Positions 17,579-27,574 of a stretch of DNA of 62,655 nt are shown here, piece after piece. The notes under the pieces were generated by a model. That model had not been told where the DNA came from. It made no database searches and worked only from the letters and a program-made list of their open reading frames with translations. Source of the stretch: Acidimicrobiia bacterium (GTDB lineage Bacteria; Actinomycetota; Acidimicrobiia; Spongiisociales; JAHEDJ01). Both the position numbers and the translations under genes were made by a program. Every line of letters starts with the position of its first letter. Within the stretch, counting starts at the first letter, position 1. The stretch spans positions 1 to 62,655 of the forward strand of contig JARGFH010000019.1 of the NCBI GenBank assembly GCA_029210695.1, in the 5' to 3' direction.

Positions 17579-18472
17579 ATGAGGATTCATTCGTACAACC
17601 ATGTCGCGGACTACGACCGGGTCGGCCGGTTCCTGGTCGACATCTATCGGCCCGAAGTGTTGCGCGCCTGGCTGCAGCCGCGCTGGGAATACATGCATTT
17701 TCATCCGATGTCGGAGGGATTGCCGTTCGATCGATGCGGGTTGGCTGAGGAGGGGGGCCGCGTCATCGGATTCATCCATTTCGAAGACAACCCTGCGTTC
17801 AATTACCTACAGATTCGACCCGGACATGAATCTGTGGCATCTGAGTTGCTCGATTGGGCCGACGTTCACCTCGGTGGAGAATCCAGATCGTTCGGACGAG
17901 AGGTGCTCGGGGTCTTTGTCGACGACTCCGACCCGGGCTTGGAGGAACTCGTGGTCCGGCGCGGGTTTGAGTGCTCTGATCGGATATCCGAGGAGCATGC
18001 ACGGTTGGAGATCGGGGTGCCGCTTCCGGAGGCCCCGTTGCCCGACGGGTTCCGGCTGCAGTCTCTCGAAGACGACAACGATCTCCACAAGATCAACCGT
18101 GTCCTGTGGCGCGGGTTCAATCATGAGGGGCCGCCTGAGAAGGAGGCGGTGGCCGGGCGGGAGCTGGCGCAGCGGGCACCCAGCTTTCGCAAAGATCTCA
18201 CCATCGTCGTCTCGGCCCCCAACGGTGACTACGCGACTTTCGCCGGGATGTGGCTGGTGGCTGCCAACCGGGTGGCCTACGTGGAACCTGTGGCAACGGA
18301 TCCGACCTACCGCCGTCTCGGGCTCGGTCGGGCGGCCGTGGTTGAATCGATTAGGCGGGCGGCTGAGGATGGCGCCGAGGTCGTGTGGGTCGGGTCGGGC
18401 CTGCATTTCTACCAGTCGATGGGATTCGCGATTCGGGCAAGGTCGAGGTTGTGGGTCAAATCGCTGGATTGA
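17579..18472 (+). CDS. Tandem GNAT-family N-acetyltransferase
   Basis: 297 aa with an N-terminal degenerate GNAT-like half (GRVIGFIHFED...VDDSDPGLEELVVRRGFE). The C-terminal half has the acetyl-CoA loop (VEPVATDPTYRRLGLGRAAVVESIRRA) and a typical closing strand (GLHFYQSMGFAI). The substrate is unknown. It starts 69 bp after the TMADH-like gene and precedes the FGGY kinase by 88 bp, so it could belong to a plus-strand operon running 15437-21633. Confidence 0.8.
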   Translation: MRIHSYNHVADYDRVGRFLVDIYRPEVLRAWLQPRWEYMHFHPMSEGLPFDRCGLAEEGGRVIGFIHFEDNPAFNYLQIRPGHESVASELLDWADVHLGGESRSFGREVLGVFVDDSDPGLEELVVRRGFECSDRISEEHARLEIGVPLPEAPLPDGFRLQSLEDDNDLHKINRVLWRGFNHEGPPEKEAVAGRELAQRAPSFRKDLTIVVSAPNGDYATFAGMWLVAANRVAYVEPVATDPTYRRLGLGRAAVVESIRRAAEDGAEVVWVGSGLHFYQSMGFAIRARSRLWVKSLD

Positions 18473-18559
18473 GCACGCCCATTGGGATGCTGAGCCGTTC
18501 GGCCAACAGAATCCTGGTTGCGGCGAGAGCCGGGACGACCAGCTCGCTAGTGTCGCAGC

Positions 18560-20116
18560 ATGTCTGTCGGATCGTTCGTCCTCGCTATCGATCTCGGGAC
18601 CTCAGGCCCGAAAGTGGGGCTCGTTTCGACGTCGGGGGAGGTGGTGGAGTGGGGCTTCGAGCCGGTGCCCGTCGTCTTGCCTCCTGACGGTGGCGCCGAG
18701 CAGGATCCCGAGGCCTGGTGGCAGGCGGTGGCGGCCACAACCAGGCGGGTGATAGAGCGCGGGTCCGTCGACGTTGCCGGCATCGTGGCCGTTGGCGTCA
18801 CCGCCCAGTGGTCCGGGACGGTCCCGGTGGCCGGATCCCGCCACCTGAGCAATGCCCTCATCTGGATGGACTCCCGTGGCGCTTCCGAGATGCCCGCCCT
18901 CAACGGTGGACCCGTGGCGATCTCCGGGTATGCCGTCTCCAAGCTGATCCGGTGGATTCGGCGGACGGGCGGTGCTCCGGGGCATTCCGGAAAGGATCCG
19001 ATCGCCCACATCCTGTATCTGAAACACCATCGTCCGGAGTTGTACGCCGAAGCGACGATGTTCCTCGAACCGAAGGACTACCTGAATCTGCGGCTGACCG
19101 GTATGGCGGCAGCCGGTTACGACTCGATCACCTTGCACTGGGTCACCGACAACCGGGACCTCGATCGGGTCCACTACGACCCTGACCTCGTCAAGCTCTC
19201 CGGCATCGATCCTGCCAAGTTGCCGCCGCTCCGACCTCCCGACGACGTGCTCGCCCCGCTCTCAGATGAGGCAGCCGGTGAACTGGGCCTGCCCGCCGGA
19301 ATCCCGGTTGTGATGGGCACGCCGGACACCATGTCGGCCGCCATCGGCGCCGGGGCAGTACGCGACTTCCAGGGTCATCTGTATCTCGGAACCTCATCTT
19401 GGATCAGCTGTCACGTGCCGTTCAAGAAGACCGACCTGTTCCATGGAATCGGGGCACTTCCTTCCGCCATTCCAGGCCGTTACTTCGCAGCCAACGAGCA
19501 GGAGAGTGCCGGAGCTTGTCTCACCTATCTGGTGGAGAATCTCGGCCTGCACGGCGATGGCGGTGCCGGCAACGTATACCAGGGCCTCGACCGGGCGGCC
19601 GAGCGGGTCCCGGCCGGCAACAGCGGCGTGATCTTCACTCCGTGGCTGAACGGGGAGCGAAGCCCGGTCGATGATCACCATCTGCGGGCGGGTTTCTTCA
19701 ACCAATCGCTCGACACGACCAGAGACGACCTGATCCGGGCCGTCTTCGAGGGTGTTGCCTTCAATTCGCGCTGGCTGTTCGGATACGTCGAGAAGTTCGC
19801 AGGCCGCCCGATGGACGAGTTGCGGGCGGTCGGCGGTGGCGCCAATTCGGCAGTGTGGTGTCAGATCCACGCGGATGTGCTGGGCCGCCCGGTCCTCCAG
19901 GTGAAGGAGCCGATCCTCGCCGGGCTACGCGGGGTTGCCTTCCTCGCAGCTGCCGCGCTCGGCCGTATGGACTACAACGAGATACCAGAGCTCGTCGAGA
20001 TCGCCGCCACCTACGAACCCGACCCGGGGAACCGGCAGGTCTACGACCGTCTTTACCGTGAGTATCTCAAGTTGCACAAAGCCAACCGCAAGATCTATGC
20101 CCGGCTCAACGGGTAG
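18560..20116 (+). CDS. FGGY-family carbohydrate kinase
   Basis: 518 aa. The N-terminal phosphate-1 loop is [12 protein letters not shown]. Further family elements are [11 protein letters not shown], the hinge-proximal [21 protein letters not shown] and the C-terminal adenosine motif [20 protein letters not shown]. The family phosphorylates sugars or polyols. It lies 12 bp upstream of the SPL-like lyase, so the pair may act in series on one substrate; xylulokinase is only the closest broad resemblance. Confidence 0.88.
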   Translation: MSVGSFVLAIDLGTSGPKVGLVSTSGEVVEWGFEPVPVVLPPDGGAEQDPEAWWQAVAATTRRVIERGSVDVAGIVAVGVTAQWSGTVPVAGSRHLSNALIWMDSRGASEMPALNGGPVAISGYAVSKLIRWIRRTGGAPGHSGKDPIAHILYLKHHRPELYAEATMFLEPKDYLNLRLTGMAAAGYDSITLHWVTDNRDLDRVHYDPDLVKLSGIDPAKLPPLRPPDDVLAPLSDEAAGELGLPAGIPVVMGTPDTMSAAIGAGAVRDFQGHLYLGTSSWISCHVPFKKTDLFHGIGALPSAIPGRYFAANEQESAGACLTYLVENLGLHGDGGAGNVYQGLDRAAERVPAGNSGVIFTPWLNGERSPVDDHHLRAGFFNQSLDTTRDDLIRAVFEGVAFNSRWLFGYVEKFAGRPMDELRAVGGGANSAVWCQIHADVLGRPVLQVKEPILAGLRGVAFLAAAALGRMDYNEIPELVEIAATYEPDPGNRQVYDRLYREYLKLHKANRKIYARLNG

Positions 20117-20127
20117 GCGAGGAAGTC

Positions 20128-21633
20128 ATGGACATCGAGACACTGCTGGCGGGACCGCTGAGACGAGTCAACCCTCGACTGGCCGGGTGGGCGTACTCGG
20201 GCCTGCGTCGAATACCACCGGTTCGGCGTCGCCTCGAAGCGGAATTCGATGGCCTGGTCGCCGGCATGGAAGAGGCCGTCAAGCCGTACCGGAAGGATCT
20301 GCCCTCCTATCACCGGATGCCGGATCAAGGGGTCGATCGCGCTGAGATTCTGACGCAGATGGCGGACCTGGCGGGGCGAGAGGAGTCTCGCTGGAAGGAT
20401 GGCTTTGCCTCCGGCGCCGTGTACAACGGGCAACCCGATCACATCGAATTCCTCAGCAAGGTGACTGCCCTCCATTCGCAGGCAAATCCTCTCCATGCGG
20501 ACCTGTGGCCCTCTGCGACCAAGTTCGAAGCCGAGATCGTGGCGATGACGGCGTCGATGCTGAGTGCCGGCCGGGAAGATGATGAGATCGTCGGGACGGT
20601 CACATCCGGCGGAACGGAGTCGATTCTTCTCGCCATGAAGACCTATCGCGACAGGGGGATCGAACGGGGTATCAAGCACCCGGAGATCATGGCCCCGGTG
20701 ACCGCCCACGTCGCCTTCGACAAGGCCGCCCACTACTTCGGGATGAAGATGGTGCGCATCCCGGTCGATGGAGCCTTTCGCGCAGACGTGAGCGCGGCAG
20801 CAGGGATCATCAACCGCAACACCGTCGTAGTGGTGGGTTCGGCGCCCGCCTTCCCGCACGGCACCATCGACCCGATCGAGGAGTTGTCGTCTCTGGCCGC
20901 CGAGCGAAAAGTTGGATTCCACACCGATGCTTGTCTGGGTGGGTTCGTGCTGCCGTGGGCCGAGCGGCTCGGATACCCGGTACCCGCCTTCGACTTCCGG
21001 CTACCCGGGGTGACGTCGATGTCGGCAGACACTCACAAGTACGGATACGCAGCCAAGGGCACGTCGGTCGTGCTGTATCGCGGACGGGACTTGCGCCACC
21101 ACCAGTATTTCACCGCCTCCGACTGGCCGGGCGGGCTGTACTTCTCTCCGACGCTGGCCGGGAGCCGCCCGGGGGCGTTGAGTGCGGCCGCCTGGGCGGC
21201 AATGGTGTCTATCGGGGAGCAGGGCTACCTCGATGCCACTGCTCGGATCCTCGAGGCGGCCGCCGTCATCCGATCCGGCATCGAAGACTTACCGGAACTC
21301 GAGGTGCTCGGCGACCCGCTGTTCGTGATTGCATTCGGATCGGAAGTGCTCGACATCTACCAGGTGCTGCAGCGGATGAGCGAACGGGGCTGGAACCTCA
21401 CGGGATTGCACCGACCACCGGCGCTGCACCTGGCGGTCACATTGCGCCACACCGCGAGCGGGGTCGCTCAACGATTTCTGGATGATCTGGCTGCGGCCGT
21501 CGAAGAGGTCAAAGCTCATCCCGGTGAGGCAGGTGGGGTCGCCCCGGTGTACGGGATGGCCGCCACGGTGCCGGTCCGGGTAGTGGTCGATGAACTCCTC
21601 GAGCGCTACGTCGATCTCCTCTACGAGGTGTGA
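20128..21633 (+). CDS. Sphingosine-1-phosphate lyase-like PLP enzyme
   Basis: 501 aa group II decarboxylase fold. The SPL hallmarks are visible: [47 protein letters not shown] and the PLP lysine in [15 protein letters not shown]. SPLs cleave phosphorylated long-chain amino alcohols to phosphoethanolamine and an aldehyde. There is no N-terminal transmembrane anchor as in eukaryotic SPL. With the kinase 12 bp upstream it suggests a phosphorylate-then-cleave route. A small-molecule amino-alcohol substrate is as plausible as a sphingoid base. Confidence 0.88.
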   Translation: MDIETLLAGPLRRVNPRLAGWAYSGLRRIPPVRRRLEAEFDGLVAGMEEAVKPYRKDLPSYHRMPDQGVDRAEILTQMADLAGREESRWKDGFASGAVYNGQPDHIEFLSKVTALHSQANPLHADLWPSATKFEAEIVAMTASMLSAGREDDEIVGTVTSGGTESILLAMKTYRDRGIERGIKHPEIMAPVTAHVAFDKAAHYFGMKMVRIPVDGAFRADVSAAAGIINRNTVVVVGSAPAFPHGTIDPIEELSSLAAERKVGFHTDACLGGFVLPWAERLGYPVPAFDFRLPGVTSMSADTHKYGYAAKGTSVVLYRGRDLRHHQYFTASDWPGGLYFSPTLAGSRPGALSAAAWAAMVSIGEQGYLDATARILEAAAVIRSGIEDLPELEVLGDPLFVIAFGSEVLDIYQVLQRMSERGWNLTGLHRPPALHLAVTLRHTASGVAQRFLDDLAAAVEEVKAHPGEAGGVAPVYGMAATVPVRVVVDELLERYVDLLYEV

Positions 21634-21648
21634 GCGGCGCCCGGCGGC

Positions 21649-22014
21649 CTACTCCGGTGGAGGCCCGTCTCGATCGCGACGCCGGCCCGCCGGCGCCCCG
21701 GCGGCTATGAGGTGGCGGGCCGCTTCGGTCACGAAGGCGACCAGCAACCCGACTCCGATCAGCACATAGGCCATGGTGAAGATCTTCCCGGCCGGCGTCT
21801 GCGGGGCCAGGTCGCCGTACCCCACCGTCGTCAGCGTTATGACCGTGAAGTAGAAGCTGTCGACCCACGAGAAGTCTTCGATGCGGTGGTAGAACGTGGC
21901 GCCTCCGGCCACGAGCCCACCCACGAGGAGCACCAGGCCCCGGTTGTTCGGGTCGGCCGCCATACGCCGGGCGGCCCGAAAGAGAGTGCGGAGAACGGCT
22001 ACAAGTCCAAACAT
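21649..22014 (-). CDS. Two-TM potassium channel pore protein
   Basis: 121 aa. TM1 is GLVLLVGGLVAGGATFY, the pore helix and selectivity filter are FTVITLTTVGYGDL, and TM2 is AYVLIGVGLLVAFVTEAARHL, followed by a short basic tail. The layout matches KcsA-type Ion_trans_2 channels, which act as tetramers. No RCK domain is present. I prefer the ATG at 22014; an in-frame ATG at 22053 adds 13 residues. It is convergent with the lyase gene, 15 bp away. Confidence 0.85.
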   Translation of the reverse strand: MFGLVAVLRTLFRAARRMAADPNNRGLVLLVGGLVAGGATFYHRIEDFSWVDSFYFTVITLTTVGYGDLAPQTPAGKIFTMAYVLIGVGLLVAFVTEAARHLIAAGAPAGRRRDRDGPPPE

Positions 22015-22132
22015 GCGCGGAGGGTACCCGCTTGCGGCCTTCGTCTCGAGCATCGTGCCGGGCCTCCGATAATCATCCCTTCCGGAACCGGCGACCGGCG
22101 CGTAGACTCACCGAACGATCGCAGGGGACACA

Positions 22133-22528
22133 ATGGCGACGCAATATCCGATTGAGCTGATCCTGGCCAGGCAACTGGCTGATTCGATGTCACATCCGGT
22201 GTGGATCACGGATGCTGCCGGGAACCTGGTTTTCTACAACGAACCCGGCGAGGCGATCCTCGGAGTTCGATTCGATGATGCGGGCAAAATGCCGGCCACC
22301 GAACTGGCCGAGCGATTCGCCACCCAGGAGCTCGACGGATCCGAACTGCTCGCCGAGGACCTGCCCATCGTTGTGGCGCTCACTGAGTGGATTCCGGCTC
22401 ACCGACGGATACGGATTCGAGCCTATGACGGCATCTGGCGCAAGATCGGCGTGACGGCCATCCCCCTCGTCGGCCAGGGTGAACGCAGGGTCGGCGTCCT
22501 CGTCACGTTCTGGGAGTTGGAGGATTGA
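22133..22528 (+). CDS. Stand-alone PAS-domain protein
   Basis: 131 aa. It is a single PAS fold: MSHPVWITDAAGNLVFYNEPGEAILGVRF at the start and RVGVLVTFWELE at the end. No output domain is attached. It overlaps the next gene by four bases (TTGA), so PAS and metallo-hydrolase are translationally coupled and probably functionally linked. The ligand is unknown. Confidence 0.8.
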   Translation: MATQYPIELILARQLADSMSHPVWITDAAGNLVFYNEPGEAILGVRFDDAGKMPATELAERFATQELDGSELLAEDLPIVVALTEWIPAHRRIRIRAYDGIWRKIGVTAIPLVGQGERRVGVLVTFWELED

Positions 22529-23352
22529 GGGTCACTCTGCTCGGTACACGTGGTTCCGTCGGCCGGGCTGGACCGGCCACCGTTCGATACGGCGGGGACA
22601 CCTCCTCAGTTGAAGTCCAGGCCGACGATGAGAGCACCTTGTTGCTGGATGCAGGATCGGGGGTTGTCCATGCCTCGCCGGGGGCGACCGCCGGTCCCGT
22701 ACACGTGCTCCTCACCCATCTTCACATGGACCATATCCAGGGTCTCGGATTCCTCCATCCACTCTTTGATCCAGACACCGAAGTTCACATTTGGGGCCCC
22801 CGCGCTTCGGGGCACTCGCTGGCCATGCTTCTGGGTCGGTACCTATCTCCACCCCTCTTCCCGGTCCACTTGCGTGATCTGCCGGCCCTCACGCTGCACG
22901 AACTGGGGGCGGGCACGACAACGATCGGTCCGTTCACTGTGACCTTCGATCTCATCATTCATCCTGGTCGAACTTTGGGTTACCGGGTCGAAGCCGACGG
23001 TCGCAGCCTGGCCTACCTGCCGGACCATGAGCCGGTGCTGGGTTCGGAACATCTGACCACAGAACCGGCCTGGACGTCGGGCTACGACCTGGCCCATGAC
23101 GTTGATGTGTTGATTCACGACACGCAGTACACAGATGACGAGTACCGGCAACGGGTCGGGTGGGGTCACAGCACGTTGACGCAGGCGGCGGATTTCGCCG
23201 AGTTGGCCGGGGTCGGCCGGCTCGTGACGTTCCACCATGAACCCGATCACCCGGATGAGTTGATCGATCGACTGGTCGAGGAGTTGCGGAAGAGCCGGGA
23301 GTTGCCTTTCGAGTTGGTGCCTGGTTTGGCCGGCGCTTCGTTCGACGTTTAG
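22525..23352 (+). CDS. MBL-fold metallo-hydrolase (phosphodiesterase-like)
   Basis: 275 aa. It begins RVTLLGTRGSVGRAGPATVRYGGDTSS, the N-terminal pattern of MBL phosphodiesterase-like enzymes (PhnP/RNase Z branch). It has metal motif HLHMDHIQG, a later Asp/His (LPDHEP, IHDTQYTDDEY) and a C-terminal GHST and FHHEP. The TTG start overlaps the PAS stop and has GGAGGA just upstream. The likely substrate is a phosphodiester; a cyclic nucleotide would fit the PAS pairing but is inference. Confidence 0.82.
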   Translation: MRVTLLGTRGSVGRAGPATVRYGGDTSSVEVQADDESTLLLDAGSGVVHASPGATAGPVHVLLTHLHMDHIQGLGFLHPLFDPDTEVHIWGPRASGHSLAMLLGRYLSPPLFPVHLRDLPALTLHELGAGTTTIGPFTVTFDLIIHPGRTLGYRVEADGRSLAYLPDHEPVLGSEHLTTEPAWTSGYDLAHDVDVLIHDTQYTDDEYRQRVGWGHSTLTQAADFAELAGVGRLVTFHHEPDHPDELIDRLVEELRKSRELPFELVPGLAGASFDV

Positions 23353-23367
23353 CCCGCTTCTGCATTT

Positions 23368-23423
23368 CCTGTTCTTGCGTTGGTAATCACGCGAAATCGA
23401 GTGCATGGCGACGCAAGAACGGG
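23368..23423. terminator. Inverted repeat between convergent genes
   Basis: A perfect 10-bp inverted repeat, GTTCTTGCGT (23371-23380) and ACGCAAGAAC (23411-23420), extends to about 13 pairs with one wobble around a 30-base loop. It lies between the stops at 23352 (+) and 23437 (-). The position suggests a bidirectional terminator, but there is no T-tract and the loop is long. Confidence 0.4.
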
Positions 23424-23436
23424 TTTGGAGAGCCGA

Positions 23437-24603
23437 TCAGCGGGCGGCCGTCCGGACGCCGACCGAGCCGACCACCACCGACGAGACAATCAAACCGATT
23501 CCGGCCGCCACCCACGCACCTGAGAAGGACCAGCGCTCGATAGCCGCTCCGAGGACGAGGGGTCCGGCCCCGGCGCCGAGGAAGATCCCCGCTTGAGTAA
23601 TGGCGGACGACGTAGCGACGGTGCCTCGATTGGCATTGACCACTGCGAACGTCAGGAGGCCCGGCCACGCCCAGCCGGTGGCGAAGGCGACGATGACGAG
23701 GGCGGTGAATGCTGCCCCACCGACCAGCGGGAGGATGAAGAAGGCAACCGAACCGGTGAGGGTGAGGGCAACCATGGCGGCAAAGCCGCGACCTCCGAAC
23801 CGGTCGGTGAGCACCCCGTAGAACACCCGGGCGGCGATCGACATGCCAGATCCGGCGAACTGCAGGGTCCCGGCGGCGGATTCCGAGAATCCGGCGTCGA
23901 CGGCCGCCGACACGAGGAAGGTACCGAGGGCGATGGCCCCCCAGGTAGCAAAGGACGATCCGACTGCGAGTGCCAGGAGCTGGCGCGTGGACAACCGCAC
24001 CCGGCGGGCATCTGTCGGGTCGTCCGATTCGGCCGGGTGTCCGATCTCAAATGTAACCCGCGGGATGAGAAACGATACGGCGACGGCGAGTGCAGCTGCC
24101 GCGACGTAGGCCCAGCGCCAGCCGAACTGGACGATTACCACCGGAACCGCCAGGCCGGCCAGAAGGGTGGAGGCCGGGATTCCGCCGTGCTTTGCTCCGA
24201 AGATCGTGGCTCGCCGCTTCGGGTCCGTGTGATCGGCCAGGGCTTGGTTCGCCGCCGGGTTGGCCGCTCCGTAGATGGCGGCTGCCGCGATGAGTAGGCC
24301 GGCCAGCGTCCATGTGTTCCGTGCGGCGGCGGCGATGGTCAGCAGCACGACAGCCGAGATCCGGGTGTTGAGCACCATGGCGTGTTGCCATCCGACCCGG
24401 GCGACCCAGCGTCCGAGCGGCGCGGACGTGGCGGAGGCGGTGAGGAAGAAGGCGGCCGTCAGTGCACCGAGACCGACCGGTCCCAGATCGAGCTCAGGGC
24501 CGATCTGAACGAAGCCCGCACCCAGCAGGAACACCGCCTGGGTGCTGGCGGTGACCACGAGCACGGCAACCACGAGCAGGCGAGTGAGTGATGGGGGGCG
24601 CAC
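23437..24603 (-). CDS. Major facilitator superfamily transporter
   Basis: 388 aa, 12 membrane segments. It has MFS loop 2-3 (SAPLGRWVARVGWQ) and its counterpart in the second half (FYGVLTDRFGGRGFA), plus a basic central loop (DDPTDARRVRLSTRQ). The sequence resembles CynX/NNP-like or drug-efflux MFS proteins, without a clear subfamily. It stands alone, convergent with the MBL gene and divergent from a second MBL gene at 24680. Confidence 0.85.
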   Translation of the reverse strand: MRPPSLTRLLVVAVLVVTASTQAVFLLGAGFVQIGPELDLGPVGLGALTAAFFLTASATSAPLGRWVARVGWQHAMVLNTRISAVVLLTIAAAARNTWTLAGLLIAAAAIYGAANPAANQALADHTDPKRRATIFGAKHGGIPASTLLAGLAVPVVIVQFGWRWAYVAAAALAVAVSFLIPRVTFEIGHPAESDDPTDARRVRLSTRQLLALAVGSSFATWGAIALGTFLVSAAVDAGFSESAAGTLQFAGSGMSIAARVFYGVLTDRFGGRGFAAMVALTLTGSVAFFILPLVGGAAFTALVIVAFATGWAWPGLLTFAVVNANRGTVATSSAITQAGIFLGAGAGPLVLGAAIERWSFSGAWVAAGIGLIVSSVVVGSVGVRTAAR

Positions 24604-24679
24604 CGGTGGATCCTATCGGCAAGGATGGTGAATCTCTCGGGTCGGAGCGTTTCTCGATGAGTTTTGCTACGTTGCCGGC

Positions 24680-25369
24680 ATGGAATCAATCGCTCCCGGG
24701 GTGCATCTGGTACCCAGCTACTCGAATGCCTTCATCATCGACGGCGATGCGGGCGTCACGCTCATCGATACGGGAATGCCCAGGCGCCACGGTGCGATGC
24801 TGGACGCTTTGGCGGCTCTGGGCCGTGCCCGGGGCGACGTCACTGCCATCGCAGTGACCCATTCCCACGTCGACCACGTTGGCAACGCCGCCGTTTTGAA
24901 GCGGGAGACCGGCGCGCCGGTGTTCGCATCGGCGGTGGATGCGCCGGCCGTTCGTGGTGATGAGCCTGCCCCGGCGCCGCTGTTTCTCGATCGGGTTCGG
25001 TTCCTCAAACCCATCTACAGGCTGATGCCGGGCGCCGAAGGGGTCGAGGTCGATCACCTGATCGGAGAGGGTAAATCGACCGGCTTGCCCGAAGACCTGA
25101 CCGTGATCGACACGCCGGGCCACACGCCGGGACATGTGTCGTTCCTACTCGACCGGCAGGGAGGCGTTCTCTTTGTGGGCGATGCGGCGGTCCGGACCAA
25201 AGCCGGAGAGATCAAACGCGGTTGGATGAATCGCTCGACGCCGACGTTCGACGCCAGCCTGCGCCATCTAGCCGGGTTTGACTTCGAGGTGGCGGTCTTC
25301 GCCCATTCCGCCCCGCTGGTGGGCTCGGCTGCGGCCGCCTTCAAACGCTTCGCCGCCTCAATCGGCTGA
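24680..25369 (+). CDS. MBL-fold hydrolase (glyoxalase II-like)
   Basis: 229 aa. The zinc motif HSHVDHVGN is followed by TPGHTPGHVSF and GDAAV, as in glyoxalase II/SoxH-type MBL proteins. The C-terminal HSAPL supplies another likely metal ligand. There is no clear ribosome site before the ATG. It belongs to a different MBL branch from the gene at 22525. The substrate is unknown. Confidence 0.82.
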   Translation: MESIAPGVHLVPSYSNAFIIDGDAGVTLIDTGMPRRHGAMLDALAALGRARGDVTAIAVTHSHVDHVGNAAVLKRETGAPVFASAVDAPAVRGDEPAPAPLFLDRVRFLKPIYRLMPGAEGVEVDHLIGEGKSTGLPEDLTVIDTPGHTPGHVSFLLDRQGGVLFVGDAAVRTKAGEIKRGWMNRSTPTFDASLRHLAGFDFEVAVFAHSAPLVGSAAAAFKRFAASIG

Positions 25370-25449
25370 TCATCTCAGAGTTCGACCGTACGGAAGGGTG
25401 ACGTTGCGGTGGAAGCACTCGCCGTCCCGGGCGATTCCGTGCCGACCTG

Positions 25450-26526
25450 TTATCGGTCGACGATCAGGGCACGTTGCACGTCGGTGTCGAGCACCTGCAG
25501 CCGCAGGTCGATCGTGCCTCCCAGTTCGTCGGCCAGGCTGGTAGCCAGCTCCCGGGCAGGCGGAACCGGCCCATCGCTGGTCAGAACGAGGTCGATCATC
25601 GTCACGCCGTTGTCTACTTCGACTCCGACATCGACGATCTCGACATTGAGATGTTCGAGTCCCGGCCAGGAGTCGAGGGCAGCCTGCACTATTCCGCTCT
25701 GCTCCGTCACAGGAATCAAGGTTGCCCTTCCGAAATGGATGGGAAGGGCAACGAGCAACACGGCTAGCGCGATCCCGCGCAACGTCGACCACTTCGCCGC
25801 CAGGAGCGGTTTGCCCGGGACAAATCCGCTGATGACGAAGGTGAGCGCTCCGCTCAACGTGATGCCGGTCACGTTGGCCAGGAAGAGGAACCCGGCGCCG
25901 CGTGCCAGTTCGATCTCTGCTGCCGCAAGTGCCATTCCGACGACGGCGAGCGGCGGAACCAGGGCTACCGCGACTGCTGCGCCGGCCAGCGCGTCGGCAG
26001 ACTGCCGCTGGACGTGCCCGTAGGCGCCGGCCGCTCCCGCCGCCAGCGCCACTGCCAGATCGACGAGATTGGGAGAGGTTCGGGCGAGCAACTCGCCGGA
26101 CGGAGGACCGGAGGCCCCGGGAACGACCAGGGCGATCACAAACGCCAGTAAAACGGCACCGAGCGAGGCGGCGATGACCAACGCCAGACTCGTGAAGAAC
26201 CGGCGCCGCCAGCCCATCACGGCGGAGGCGGCGATCGCCAGTACCGGTCCCATCAACGGTGCCACCAGCATCGCCCCAATGACGACGGTAGGAGAGTTGG
26301 CCCGGATCCCGAGCACGGCCATGGCGACGGACAGCGCCATCGTTGTTATGTAGCGACGGACGAACGGCAAGAGGGCGACGCCTTCGTGGAACAACCCGGC
26401 GATGACACGTCGACGCTCGTTCGGTGAGAGTTCGCCGTCGCTTTGCAGCAACTCGAGAATCCTCAGCTTTGCGAGGGTCACCAGCGCGGCGATGAGGCTG
26501 CGCGCCGGTCGTTCCGTGGACTGCAC
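25450..26526 (-). CDS. DUF389 membrane protein
   Basis: 358 aa. The DUF389 block is clear: TTMALSVAMAVLGIRANSPTVVIGAMLVAPLMGPVLA, followed by GAAGAYGHVQRQSADALAGAAVAVALVPPLAVVG. Six or so membrane segments are followed by a soluble C-terminal domain of about 90 residues. The function of DUF389 proteins is not established, although transport is suspected. The start is a GTG, and the gene is apparently monocistronic. Confidence 0.85.
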   Translation of the reverse strand: MQSTERPARSLIAALVTLAKLRILELLQSDGELSPNERRRVIAGLFHEGVALLPFVRRYITTMALSVAMAVLGIRANSPTVVIGAMLVAPLMGPVLAIAASAVMGWRRRFFTSLALVIAASLGAVLLAFVIALVVPGASGPPSGELLARTSPNLVDLAVALAAGAAGAYGHVQRQSADALAGAAVAVALVPPLAVVGMALAAAEIELARGAGFLFLANVTGITLSGALTFVISGFVPGKPLLAAKWSTLRGIALAVLLVALPIHFGRATLIPVTEQSGIVQAALDSWPGLEHLNVEIVDVGVEVDNGVTMIDLVLTSDGPVPPARELATSLADELGGTIDLRLQVLDTDVQRALIVDR

Positions 26527-26767
26527 GGGTGGTCTCGCACTCTCTGTAGGTGTGGGTTCACCGTATGCGCGGGTCGCCTAACGCTGGATCATCGCGGGGT
26601 TAAGTGAGCGCAAAGCGATGGCAGCGTCAACCCATCGGACCGGGCACCCTGGAGCTCTCGCCGGGATTCGTGCGTTGCGCCGACCGGTTCGCAGACCATC
26701 GATTACCAGTTGGACGTTGTTTGCCCCGGTTATGGTTGGGTCGTTGTTCCAGGAGAAAGGCAGTCGC

Positions 26768-27151
26768 ATGGTGCGCGAATTGGGCGAGTGGGCCGTCAAC
26801 TACATCCCCGAAGAGGGTGGCAGGTACACCGGGAAGCTCAAGGTCACGGATGAGATGTTGAGCTTCAAATCGCTGTACGAGTCGAGCAACAAGACGATCG
26901 TCAAGGCCATCTTTCTCGATGTTGGAAGCTTCGCGGCTGCCGGGGGTCACACCGTCTATCGCTATTCAACCGACGATGAAGTGCGGGTAGAACTACCCCT
27001 GGCGGAGGTAGCCGGCGTCGAAGCCTTCAAGAAGGGGCTCATGAACCGTGCAATTGTGAAGATGGCGAACGATGAGCAGTTCGTCTTCGACTACGGCATG
27101 ATGTCGGTCAAGAAGATCGTCGCCGCCATCGAGTCTGTTCTCCCCGACTGA
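26768..27151 (+). CDS. Small PH/GRAM-like domain protein
   Basis: 127 aa beginning MVRELGEWAVNYIPEEGG. It alternates beta strands (RYTGKLKVTDEMLSFKSLYE, RVELPLAEVAGVEAFKKGL, QFVFDYGMMSVKKIVAAIESVL) and ends in a helix, the shape of bacterial PH/GRAM domains. The start is supported by AGGAGAAAGG upstream; the longer ORF to 26618 has poor codon character. No partner gene is evident. Confidence 0.65.
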   Translation: MVRELGEWAVNYIPEEGGRYTGKLKVTDEMLSFKSLYESSNKTIVKAIFLDVGSFAAAGGHTVYRYSTDDEVRVELPLAEVAGVEAFKKGLMNRAIVKMANDEQFVFDYGMMSVKKIVAAIESVLPD

Positions 27152-27197
27152 CAAATCCGATGAGGTGACCGGAGCGGGAGGTGCGTCTAGCTCGCCG

Positions 27198-27467
27198 TCA
27201 CTTCCCCTCCCAGTATGCCTCGGCTTCCTTTTCCATGGCCGCCAGGCGGGTGTAGTAATCGGGGAACTCGTTGAGGTGGGCAAGGGCGATCTTGGCGGTC
27301 GTCAGACGGTCATCGTCGGTGACGTTCGTCGCCGCATCGCGGGTGCCGTGTTCGAGCTCAACGTCCAGACCCATCCGGAACTGCTCGACGTCGAACCGGG
27401 CCGTGTCCCAGTCGATTCCGATCCGGCTGCCGAGGTCCTTGGCCTGTTCCGGTGTGAAGGTTGCCAT
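27198..27467 (-). CDS. DUF5661-family protein
   Basis: 89 aa starting MATFTPEQAKDLGSRIGIDW and including FRMGLDVELEHGTRD and LTTAKIALAHLNEFPDYYTRL. This is the small conserved family DUF5661, which is often carried by mobile or accessory DNA and has no known function. AGGAG lies eight bases before the ATG at 27467, better than the upstream ATG at 27491. Confidence 0.82.
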   Translation of the reverse strand: MATFTPEQAKDLGSRIGIDWDTARFDVEQFRMGLDVELEHGTRDAATNVTDDDRLTTAKIALAHLNEFPDYYTRLAAMEKEAEAYWEGK

Positions 27468-27574
27468 GGTGATGACTCCTGTTCGTTTCACGGTGCTTCG
27501 ACTGTCGCGCCCAGGCTAAAGGAACGAAAGGGCAGCGCGGCGAGGCACTTGCCGGGTGTGCATACACTCATGGA

